From the NCBI GenBank assembly GCA_028818225.1, contig JAPPOG010000053.1, positions 1-64,000 on the forward strand: a DNA stretch of 64,000 bases, written 5' to 3'. Of the stretch, positions 16,078 through 23,924 are shown piece after piece. The first letter of the stretch is position 1; each line of letters begins with the position of its first letter. The notes under the pieces are model-generated. The model searched no databases and had not been told where the DNA came from. It saw only the letters and a list, made by a program, of their open reading frames with translations. Source of the stretch: Gammaproteobacteria bacterium. Its GTDB lineage: Bacteria; Pseudomonadota; Gammaproteobacteria; Pseudomonadales; Pseudohongiellaceae. The position numbers and the translations under genes were made by a program.

Positions 16078-18159
16078 TTATTCCAAATAACGTGCGATTC
16101 GAAAACCCACGTCATCACGCGGTTCTTCACCAAAATCTCTGAATGATAGGCGCATTTCGGTGACTGCTCCATGAGCCCAACTGGATCCACGTATGGTGTG
16201 AAATTGTCCCAATTCTGGGCCAAGTGGATCGACTTCAACTCCGACTGTACCAACCGCCCCATAGTAATCATGCACCCATTCTGAAACATTACCGGCCATG
16301 TCATAGATGGCATAGTGATTTGGAGCAAACGAAGCAACTGGCGCTGTCGCAAAATAATTATCGTTATAGTTGAACATTATTTCGCCCAGATAATTCTGTG
16401 CCGTAATGTCAGCAAAATTTCCTGCATTTTCCGGTGGAGGAAGCTGGTCACCCCAGGGATACTTCAGGGTATTGCCGGTACCATCAGTTCTCGCAACCCA
16501 GGCCCATTCAGCTTCGGTAGGCAGGCGATAACCTGTTGCCTCCGGGTTAAACCCAATTATATCTTCACCGTCGATTTCATAAAAAAGCGGCAGGCCTTCC
16601 TGCTCGCTTAGCCAATTGCAGTAAGCAGCAGCCTGTGCCCAGGAAACCTGGACTACCGGCTGCGATTCATTATTTAACGTGACACCTGAAACCGTGCCCG
16701 AAGAATGATCGGCGCTGAACTGGCGAAACTCTGCATTGCTTACTTCATTGAATCCAATGTAGAAGGCTCGTTCCAATTGAATGTCACGCAGGTTTTCATT
16801 GGGCCGCCTGCCTGCCTCCCGCCTGGACGCACCCATGGTAAACGCACCTGGATAGAAAAGTTTTAACTCCTGACCTGCTGCGGTAGTTATCACTGGTCTG
16901 ATTTGCTCCAGACGAGCCTGCTCAAGAGATTTAAGAGTGACTCGAATCGCCTGATCCAACCCGGGTCGGGAAGTAAATTCGGCCGTATAGGGGACAAAGC
17001 CGTCTTTACGGATTTCGATCTGTTGGCTGGCAGCCATCAATTCCAAAGTCTGGTTTGCCAGACCTCGGAACTCACCATTTACATAGAGCTCGGCGTCTTC
17101 CGGCTGGGCAATCACACTCACGCTTGCCAGTTCCGGGTCCAAACTGACATTTAACTCTCTTTCCTGGTTCGGTTCAGTGCGAATCGAGGTCCTGCTGGAA
17201 TAATAGCCACTTTTGAAGAAGCTCAGCTCGTGGTTCTGACCAGGAGGCAGGGCGACTTCCAGTGGGGTAAGCCCTTTGAACTCTCCACCGATAGTGACCG
17301 ACGCGGCCGAAGGATTGCTGCGAATAAAAACCAGTCCATCGGCAGGTTCCAATTCTACCAGGGGCACGTTGAAATCCTCGCCGGCAATGATATCGAAGTC
17401 TTCCTGCCATGCTTTGTGTCCTGCCAGCTTGAGGGTTAAATCCCGCCGCCCTTGCAGAATTTCAGCATTAACAGGCGTTATGCCGATAACTTCGCCGTCT
17501 AATAAAACATCGGCGCCAGGCGGTGTGGTTGAAAGACCCACAACTGCCCACGCTGGCTCCAGGCTGGCTTGATAACTCTGTTCCACTTGCCGCCCTTCGA
17601 TGTCAATGGTCTGGCCAAAATCCAAATATCGATCCAGCGAAATCGTCATCTGATGTTCGCCCGGCTCAACTGGAATTTCTATGAGTGGAGTCAGGCCAAC
17701 ATCCACTCCATCAATTTGCACTCGGGCACCACTTAGGTCCATTGTTGCAATGGAAACTTTGCCCGGCAGTCTGCGCATTTCAAAGGGAATTGTTTGCGAC
17801 TGTTCAGTATTAACCAGAAGTTGCGTCACCGTGTCGTGGTAACCCTCATTACTAAGCCTGATGGCATAAGAACCGGTACGAATCAGGTATCGCTGCCCCA
17901 AGCGAACATGTAATCCACCACTAATTTCTATCTGCGCAGTAATTGGATTGACCTCGACAAAAACAGATCTGGCGGTTAATACAAACCATCCAGCAATACC
18001 GGAAATAATCAGGAATATACCAACAACAAAATGAACAGGCTTGGGCTTAAAAGTGACTCGTGGCCCCTTTTCGTCATGAGGGGTAAAGTCGATAGGAACA
18101 ATAGGGTCAGCAGGCCCATTAACTTTATTAATGTCGTCGTCAATGTTGTCCACACTCAT
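16078..18159 (-). CDS. Membrane-anchored PEGA-repeat protein with C-terminal SUMF1 (formylglycine-generating-like) domain
   Basis: A roughly 693-residue protein. A short cytoplasmic segment is followed by one transmembrane helix (about 44-64, FVVGIFLIISGIAGWFVL) and then about five tandem PEGA-type beta modules (66-410). These show repeats such as GADVLLDGEVIGITPV and AASVTIGGEFKGLTPLEV. Residues about 428-692 are a SUMF1/FGE-sulfatase domain with FTMGASRREAG, YRLPTEAEWAWVAR, DMAGNVSEWVHDY and RGSSWAHG. Most bacterial SUMF1 domains are binding or regulatory and not formylglycine-making; no sulfatase gene is nearby. The ATG at 18159 overlaps the stop of the TPR gene as TGATG, so the pair is translationally coupled. 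An in-frame GTG one codon earlier is the alternative start. Confidence 0.85.
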   Translation of the reverse strand: MSVDNIDDDINKVNGPADPIVPIDFTPHDEKGPRVTFKPKPVHFVVGIFLIISGIAGWFVLTARSVFVEVNPITAQIEISGGLHVRLGQRYLIRTGSYAIRLSNEGYHDTVTQLLVNTEQSQTIPFEMRRLPGKVSIATMDLSGARVQIDGVDVGLTPLIEIPVEPGEHQMTISLDRYLDFGQTIDIEGRQVEQSYQASLEPAWAVVGLSTTPPGADVLLDGEVIGITPVNAEILQGRRDLTLKLAGHKAWQEDFDIIAGEDFNVPLVELEPADGLVFIRSNPSAASVTIGGEFKGLTPLEVALPPGQNHELSFFKSGYYSSRTSIRTEPNQERELNVSLDPELASVSVIAQPEDAELYVNGEFRGLANQTLELMAASQQIEIRKDGFVPYTAEFTSRPGLDQAIRVTLKSLEQARLEQIRPVITTAAGQELKLFYPGAFTMGASRREAGRRPNENLRDIQLERAFYIGFNEVSNAEFRQFSADHSSGTVSGVTLNNESQPVVQVSWAQAAAYCNWLSEQEGLPLFYEIDGEDIIGFNPEATGYRLPTEAEWAWVARTDGTGNTLKYPWGDQLPPPENAGNFADITAQNYLGEIMFNYNDNYFATAPVASFAPNHYAIYDMAGNVSEWVHDYYGAVGTVGVEVDPLGPELGQFHTIRGSSWAHGAVTEMRLSFRDFGEEPRDDVGFRIARYLE

Positions 18160-19697
18160 CACCTATTGGTGGCAACTACTCGTTCCACACATTGCACTAC
18201 TACAACATCGGGAGTTTGACCGAAGCCGACAACGAATTCTTCTCTAACTTCCCGGTAGCCTATACGCTTGCCGACGGCAACGTAACGACCAGGCTTAAGT
18301 GAAACTGATGTTTCTTCGAACAAACCCAGATTCCCGATACGCAAGATCGTCACATCAGTAAGATTGTCAGACGCCATTCGAATATCCAGCGGCACTTGGG
18401 AAGTTTCGAGGAGCACTTGCAAGTTATCGAGCTGATCCAGTAGGCGTGGACCTGGATTTTCAATAGCACGACCAGTGTAATAAATGTCCAGTGTTTGCTG
18501 GAAAACATCCTCTTCATAGAAACGGTCAGGTGTTTCTATTGAGCCCACAAGAAGATCATCCAGTTGCGCGCGTTTGCTTGCATAATCGCGGCCATTTATA
18601 GCGAATATCAGGTTGGCATCGATCGCCAGTACATTGTCATATTCAGCAACGGCGGTGTGCCATTCTTCCTGCGCTTCGGCAGCGCTGATTCTTTCCTGCA
18701 TCACTGCAATCTGGGCATTAGCTACTTCATTTTCCGTTTGAGTGATAGCAGCCAGCGCTTGCTCGGCATTAATTCCCATAGCCGCAGCGCGTTCAAATTC
18801 AGCAATGGCAGCCTCAGGATCACCACTCTCTAATGAGGCATAACCCGCTGACATGATTCCTGCAAATTCGCGCTCCAAAATTAACGCTGAAATTTCTGAA
18901 ATTCTCTGCTGTGCCGTTTCATTGTAACTATCGAGGCTAACAATCTGTTGGTAAGTGTTCCGGGCCGCCTCCAGTTCGCCGTCTTCCTGCAGCTCCTCTG
19001 CTTCAGCCATAAGGCGAAGCACTTCATCCAGCGCCCGGGATCTCTCCAATCCGATCTGTGCAGTTTCGCTGTTACCGTCGAACAGTAACGCTAATGAGAA
19101 TTTGTCCTGGGCCAATTCTGATTCGCGATTGTCCAAGGCATTCTGCCCTTCGCTTAAGGTCTGCTGAAGCACTGTTGGCACTGTTTCGAGAATTGCCAAG
19201 AGGCCATCTCGCCCACTGGTGTAAGATTCTATTGCCAACGGGAAATCCTGGGTGCGGTAATACTCATCGCCGATACTGGCCACTTCCAGCGCAGCGGCAT
19301 AATCTTCCTGTGCCCATTTTTCTACTTCCAGTAATTCCAGATCACCTTGACGCTCTAACAGCTCGGCCAGGACATCTTGCGCCTCTTTTCTCTGTCGCGA
19401 GCGCTGCGCTTCTTCGAAAGGCGAGATTGAAGTAACTGTTTCAGCTTCTTCCTGAGCCGGGACCAAGTCAGCGACATCGACACGTCGCTCTAGAGGTAAT
19501 TCATACTCGGTAACGATGTTTGGCAAGACAAATATGACTAGCAGCGCCACCAGCAAAAGACCAGCGACACTGAACCACACCCATACAGGAGGTTTGTTGG
19601 ATTCTACGGCTGCAGTTGAATTGACATAAATCTGGTTTTCCTTAAAACCAGATTCTTGCGACTCTTGTTTGTCCTTGTCGGCATCGTTTTCTGACAT
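18159..19697 (-). CDS. TPR/coiled-coil inner-membrane protein with PEGA-like C-terminus
   Basis: A 512-residue protein. An acidic cytoplasmic head of about 35 residues precedes one transmembrane helix (about 37-60, VWFSVAGLLLVALLVIFVL). A periplasmic, very Glu/Ala-rich alpha-helical region follows with TPR-like repeats (for example DKFSLALLFDGNSETAQIGLERSRAL is one helix pair, and YASLESGDPEAAIAEFERAA another). The last 75 residues switch to a beta-type PEGA-like module (SVSLKPGRYVAVGKRIGYRE). Its stop overlaps the ATG of the PEGA-SUMF1 gene. The shared topology and coupling suggest the two proteins form one periplasmic scaffold; this is inference. Confidence 0.78.
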   Translation of the reverse strand: MSENDADKDKQESQESGFKENQIYVNSTAAVESNKPPVWVWFSVAGLLLVALLVIFVLPNIVTEYELPLERRVDVADLVPAQEEAETVTSISPFEEAQRSRQRKEAQDVLAELLERQGDLELLEVEKWAQEDYAAALEVASIGDEYYRTQDFPLAIESYTSGRDGLLAILETVPTVLQQTLSEGQNALDNRESELAQDKFSLALLFDGNSETAQIGLERSRALDEVLRLMAEAEELQEDGELEAARNTYQQIVSLDSYNETAQQRISEISALILEREFAGIMSAGYASLESGDPEAAIAEFERAAAMGINAEQALAAITQTENEVANAQIAVMQERISAAEAQEEWHTAVAEYDNVLAIDANLIFAINGRDYASKRAQLDDLLVGSIETPDRFYEEDVFQQTLDIYYTGRAIENPGPRLLDQLDNLQVLLETSQVPLDIRMASDNLTDVTILRIGNLGLFEETSVSLKPGRYVAVGKRIGYREVREEFVVGFGQTPDVVVVQCVERVVATNR

Positions 19698-19736
19698 ATC
19701 TATTTCTGAGGATGGAAATAACCTTTGGGCTTTTGG

Positions 19737-20921
19737 TTAAAATTGTCCTACTTCCGCTGCATAAAGATCTGCCAAAATTTCTCGCCACTGTTCGTATTGT
19801 TCTTCGACTGAACCTGACAATGTAATTGTACGATCATCCAAATTGATAACTTGCGGCGCTACTTCGTTTTCAAGTGACTGGCCAAGCTCTTCCAATGCTT
19901 CCATGTGAATGCGCGCTTCGGCCTGCTTATCGAAACCACTCTTGATCAAATACGCCCCGGCACCAACACCGAATGCTCCCCCGGTTTGGGTGGCATAGTT
20001 ACTTCCCTGAGTTGCCGCAGCCAATCCACCAACTACAGCTGCAGCCCCAGCGATGAAACGGCGCCTGGCGGAAGCTTCCAGTTCTCGCAGGGTGATGGTT
20101 TCGTGGTAACTCTGTTCCCGCCAGGAATCGTAAGGCAGACGCATCTGTCTTACATAAGTCGCATAATAATCCTGAACCGTATCGATAAACATGAAATCAC
20201 GCTCTCGTATATCACGTATACGGCTTAACACCGGGTCAGAATCGGCCGGTAAGGCTACAATTTCGTAAATACCATCTCGGCCCTGGCCAAGGTAGTTGTT
20301 AAAGACGTCGGGCGAAAATCGCTGAGCAAACAGCATCTCCGAAACGGTGCGGATTTCCATTACATCTTCGTTTTCAATGTTGTCCTTTTTCCATGCCAAT
20401 AGATCATTGGCAATGTTGTTGTACAAAATCTGGAATGGATCAACCTGCTGACGTTGAGATGGGTCATAACTAAACTGGCTAATCTCCTGATCGTACTCCC
20501 TGGTATACCAGGTACGACCGGTAGAATCTGCAACCTGAATTCTCATGGCCATGGATTCACCATTGGACTCGAGTATCGTGCCGTTAATGAACACATCCAT
20601 TGGGCTGGAATCATTCGGCATCAAGCGCACGATTCCCCAGTTGGCAGAACGTTGCAAAGTTTCAGCAAGCAAGTAAGGCGCATAGCGAGACTCGGCAACC
20701 CGGATTTGTGGATTGGTAAGTGCTTCCTGGTCATCATCCATGTCATCAAGACCTGGATCGAAGATGGCGACACCCACATCCAGCAACAGATCTTCAGGAA
20801 CATATTCACTATCCTGAATCACCGGCGTATAAGAGGTGGTTTTCACGGTATGGGTTGCACAGGCAGTTAAACCTATCGCAAACACTATTAATCCAATTGT
20901 GTTTCTACCAAAGCATCTCAT
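19737..20921 (-). CDS. Uncharacterised lipoprotein with internal Gly/Ala-rich hydrophobic segment
   Basis: A 394-residue predicted lipoprotein (IVFAIGLTACATHTV, lipobox LTAC at about residue 21). The first half of the mature chain is alpha/beta (LLLDVGVAIFDPG; MDVFINGTILESNGESMAMRI) and resembles envelope lipoproteins that assemble at the outer membrane. Around residues 285-320 a Gly/Ala-rich stretch (FIAGAAAVVGGLAAATQG) could insert in or pack against a membrane. The C-terminus (RTITLSGSVEEQYEQWREIL) is beta plus helix. The family is not recognised. Its ATG overlaps the stop of the Ser-rich lipoprotein gene as ATGA, so it is translationally coupled to it. Confidence 0.75.
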   Translation of the reverse strand: MRCFGRNTIGLIVFAIGLTACATHTVKTTSYTPVIQDSEYVPEDLLLDVGVAIFDPGLDDMDDDQEALTNPQIRVAESRYAPYLLAETLQRSANWGIVRLMPNDSSPMDVFINGTILESNGESMAMRIQVADSTGRTWYTREYDQEISQFSYDPSQRQQVDPFQILYNNIANDLLAWKKDNIENEDVMEIRTVSEMLFAQRFSPDVFNNYLGQGRDGIYEIVALPADSDPVLSRIRDIRERDFMFIDTVQDYYATYVRQMRLPYDSWREQSYHETITLRELEASARRRFIAGAAAVVGGLAAATQGSNYATQTGGAFGVGAGAYLIKSGFDKQAEARIHMEALEELGQSLENEVAPQVINLDDRTITLSGSVEEQYEQWREILADLYAAEVGQF

Positions 20922-22087
20922 TGCTCATCACCTTCACTAATACCTGTATAGTTTCTGTATTCATCCCACAGTGCCTCACGCAACTCTGGGTCTGGTTCGC
21001 TCATCGCCGCTTCTCTTAACTGGCGTGCAACCACATCATCATCGCGACCGCTGGGAATGTCCTCCGGTGGCGGAAAGGTTTGACTGGGTGGAGGCGGGGA
21101 TGAAGCTGACGGCTGTGATACAACTGCGCCGGAAGGCGTGCCTGCTTCCGTCAGAATCTGAGGCTGAGCCTGGGCGCTGCCACCGCCGCCGGCATCTCCA
21201 CCGGGTTGGGCGCTGCCTGCCGCGTTACTTTCATTCTGTGCTCTTTCACGCTCACTGAGGATGAAGCCATCGAAGGTTTCATAGCCGCGGCGCAAGGCCT
21301 CATCCAATACCTGGGCCCTCTCTGCGGCTGTCATAGGCCCCGAATTCTGGTTTTGCGTGGTACTATTCCCACTTAATACGCCGTTTGGCAGCGTATCCAG
21401 ACTATAATCCCCACCTGGATTTGCCAAAATGCCTCCTCCAGAACCGGTATTCCCACTTTGGCCACTATTTAGATCACCTGTTGAACTATCCCTGCCACTA
21501 TCGCCATTCTGCTCATCGCCGGGAAAGCGGGTTTGGGCACCTGCGTCCTGACCCGGACTATTCTGGCCAGACTGGCCACCCTGTTGAGAGGAAGCCTGCT
21601 GAGAAGCGGCATTTCCGGATGTTCCTGATGGGCTAGCGTTATCCCTTTGGCCAGTGCTGCCGGACGGGCTATTCGCCGTACCCTGGCTGGTGCTTTGACT
21701 GGAAGCCTGGGGAAATGCGCCGGACAGGGTTGGTAGAGCGCCACTGCTTCCGCCACTGTTCTGGGATTGCGCGCTCGACTGAGCCCCCTGAGCAGAGCTT
21801 TGGGAAGAACTGCTCGAGCTGTTCGAAGAAGACTGGGACGACGGCGAAGGAAACGAACTCGACGCAGGGCTCGACGGCGAGGATTGTGACGAGGACGAGC
21901 TCTGACTCGATGGCGATGGCATCGAGGGAGAACTCTGAGAGCTTGAACTTGATGACGACGGCATGGACGGCATCGGCATGCTTTGTGACGAACTCTGCTG
22001 CTGGCTGGCACTTTGACAGGCCAACAGACTGACACTCAGTCCGCCCAATAGCAGGACCTTGGACAGGGTTATGGTTTCCTTTTTCAT
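20918..22087 (-). CDS. Ser/Gln/Pro-rich low-complexity lipoprotein
   Basis: A 389-residue lipoprotein with lipobox LLAC (Cys24) after a normal signal segment. Residues about 25-125 are almost only Ser, Gln, Pro and Met in SSSQ/SMPSP-type repeats. About 126-250 are Gly/Ser/Gln/Asn-rich, and about 275-345 Gly/Ala/Pro-rich. Only two short stretches look folded: AERAQVLDEALRRGYETFDGF near 252-272 and the C-terminal VVARQLREAAMSEPDPELREALWDEYRNY-type helix region near 348-382. The long disordered arm after a lipid anchor would suit a tether that spans the periplasm or extends through another structure. Low complexity leaves long spurious frames on both strands here. The family is unrecognised. Confidence 0.72.
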   Translation of the reverse strand: MKKETITLSKVLLLGGLSVSLLACQSASQQQSSSQSMPMPSMPSSSSSSSQSSPSMPSPSSQSSSSSQSSPSSPASSSFPSPSSQSSSNSSSSSSQSSAQGAQSSAQSQNSGGSSGALPTLSGAFPQASSQSTSQGTANSPSGSTGQRDNASPSGTSGNAASQQASSQQGGQSGQNSPGQDAGAQTRFPGDEQNGDSGRDSSTGDLNSGQSGNTGSGGGILANPGGDYSLDTLPNGVLSGNSTTQNQNSGPMTAAERAQVLDEALRRGYETFDGFILSERERAQNESNAAGSAQPGGDAGGGGSAQAQPQILTEAGTPSGAVVSQPSASSPPPPSQTFPPPEDIPSGRDDDVVARQLREAAMSEPDPELREALWDEYRNYTGISEGDEQ

Positions 22088-22145
22088 CGTTTAATCCCGG
22101 GCTAATAATACGCTTTTCAACATTGTCTATGTTCGCGGTTTTTGC

Positions 22146-22257
22146 CAACGGTTAAGAGAATTTCACGGATTTTCGCTGCCGTTCTATTCAATTTTTTCCG
22201 TCGCTAACTCACTGATAATGCGAAGCTTATTTGTAGTCCACGCCCCCTTAACCGTTG
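22146..22257. promoter_or_regulatory. Paired 11-base inverted sequence upstream of the envelope operon
   Basis: The 220-base gap between the genes at 20918-22087 and 22308-23693 contains CAACGGTTAAG at 22146-22156. Its exact reverse complement is at 22247-22257, about 90 bases apart. The position, just ahead of the first lipoprotein gene, would suit a looping regulator or paired operators. No clean sigma-70 promoter was found in this gap, so the regulatory role is only a suggestion. Confidence 0.3.
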
Positions 22258-22307
22258 CTTAACAATAGAACACCCAAGCCTTCGATGCTACAACTTACGT
22301 CCCAAAA

Positions 22308-23693
22308 TTAGTACCAGTAACGGTATCGAAACTGGTGCCCGCCAGAGCGAACCAGCTGACCTTCCTCCAGCAGCGGACGGAACTTGGTTGTCCTTACTTC
22401 CCGCTGCAAACTGGAAAGCATTTGTGCATTCTCTGCTGTTTCCTCAGTGAGGATTTGAATATTTCGCGTGGCACCACTGGCAGTAACGTCTACCAAAATA
22501 TCGGCGTAGGCATAGTTCAGTGATGCACGCGTTCTGGATAGGCTGGACCTGATCGCCAAATTCTTGGGCTCATTAGCATAAGTCGGTATAGGTACTACTT
22601 GTCCAAATAGTTTTTGGATTAATTCTTCCCCATTTTCTTCCGCTGCCAATATTTCCCAGGCCCTGGTGTAGTATTCCTGCGCAAGACGGCGCCGATCAAA
22701 AAGTAAATACCAATCAGCTAAGTGAGTAATCACTTCCGCTGTATCATATGGTTCTTCTGAGTTCTCTTGATAGTAGGCAACAATATCCCGAAGTGCTGCC
22801 TCGCCAATTCCAAAACCCTGGGGCACCACAGAGCCCTGTTCGTTGAGCAAATCCCGCAGTAGCTCCTGATCAGCCCTGAACTCGGCACGATCAACTTCCA
22901 GGGAGTAGTGCGGATAGCGTGAAGCCTGGTAACCGGAAATGGCCAGATTACGCAGGTAACGCTCGAAGCGTTCGTCCTGGCGCCCGAAATGTTTACCGAC
23001 CATCCGCACCGCCGCACGAAATAACATCTGGGCTGAACTAAGACGCACTCCAAGTGATTCTCCGTAGCCGATATTAAAGGCACGCATATGCCAGGAGGCC
23101 AGACGATCGAGTACCGGGATTATGCGCGGATCATCTGCGCCAAAAGCTTTCTGTTGCACAAAGAACAAATAGTTGTTGTAAAGGTCTGCCTGCTCCCAAT
23201 TACCAATAGCCAGATAGCTATCGATCATGCCTTCCACCTGGGGTATTTGATCCAGTGTGTGCAGGCCGTTGCTAATGCGATTGATATGTATGGCGCGGTC
23301 ATAAGCCTGTATGGCGCCAGGATGATTGCCCTGCTGTTGTTCAAGCTCGGCAATTGAAGCTAACTGCTCGACTAATCCCGCATCCCACGCTCCACCCGCT
23401 TGTTCGAGAGACTCTACGGTAGCTGTGTATTCACGAATACTGCTCATACGCCGAATAAATTCAGGATCGTCTTCCGGCTCCAGATCAAGCTCAGGCTCAG
23501 GTAATGCCGGCATTTGCGGGTCTACCCCCGGCTCCACAGCCACCGGGACTTCAAGATAGCGGATGCGCAGCATTGAAGGGGATTCTGGAGCATTTTCAGC
23601 AGTTTCTTGTTCCTGCCCAAGGGACAGATTGGCGCAGAGGGATGCAAATAAGGCCGCCAGGCTGAAACATACTTTAGAAAAATTGCTGCTCAT
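22308..23693 (-). CDS. Secreted TPR-type protein with TonB-like C-terminal domain
   Basis: A periplasmic protein of about 461 residues counted from the ATG at 23693; a GTG at 23759 is in frame but would place 22 polar residues before the signal peptide. The signal segment is KVCFSLAALFASLCANLSLG, probably cleaved at LGQ. The middle contains TPR-like repeats (HPGAIQAYDRAIHI, WEQADLYNNYLFF, RRLAQEYYTRAW). The last 65 residues (ADILVDVTASGATRNIQIL ... VRTTKFRPLLEEGQLVRSG) match the TonB C-terminal pattern: strand, SG turn, helix, then RF-x-P and a hairpin. There is no TonB-type N-terminal anchor. It lies directly upstream of the lipoprotein operon on the same strand and may be its first gene. 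Confidence 0.75.
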   Translation of the reverse strand: MSSNFSKVCFSLAALFASLCANLSLGQEQETAENAPESPSMLRIRYLEVPVAVEPGVDPQMPALPEPELDLEPEDDPEFIRRMSSIREYTATVESLEQAGGAWDAGLVEQLASIAELEQQQGNHPGAIQAYDRAIHINRISNGLHTLDQIPQVEGMIDSYLAIGNWEQADLYNNYLFFVQQKAFGADDPRIIPVLDRLASWHMRAFNIGYGESLGVRLSSAQMLFRAAVRMVGKHFGRQDERFERYLRNLAISGYQASRYPHYSLEVDRAEFRADQELLRDLLNEQGSVVPQGFGIGEAALRDIVAYYQENSEEPYDTAEVITHLADWYLLFDRRRLAQEYYTRAWEILAAEENGEELIQKLFGQVVPIPTYANEPKNLAIRSSLSRTRASLNYAYADILVDVTASGATRNIQILTEETAENAQMLSSLQREVRTTKFRPLLEEGQLVRSGGHQFRYRYWY

Positions 23694-23828
23694 GATCTTT
23701 TGCTTGGGCTGGTGATGGAATTCCCCTTGTTTGCAAATATTCTTCCTGAAGCATTGCACGATGTCTAAGGAACTACGCTCCCTGCGGCCACCAAGTTCAG
23801 TAATTCTGCGGGGACGACCGGGTTAACT

Positions 23829-23858
23829 GTTATATCACCTGTGAAAATAGCGTGTAAA
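23829..23858 (-). promoter_or_regulatory. Predicted sigma-70 promoter for the TPR/TonB-C gene and possibly the envelope cluster
   Basis: On the minus strand a -35 TTTACA (23853-23858) is followed after 18 bases by TATAAC (23829-23834). An upstream TGA gives an extended -10 of the form TGnTATAAC. The 5' untranslated leader to the ATG at 23693 would be about 130 bases. No other strong promoter was seen between here and 8418. Confidence 0.5.
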
Positions 23859-23924
23859 CAACCTCTCTATTTTTGGCTTACTGCAAAGAGACTAGTTGCA
23901 GCACGGCTGCATCAACTTCGCAGG

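Noticed and set aside
21469-22148. Long frames in other phases within the Ser/Gln-rich lipoprotein gene
   Set aside because: They are Arg/Cys- or Ser-rich by-products of the low-complexity coding sequence, without signal peptide or motif; the chosen frame has a lipobox and is coupled to its neighbour.
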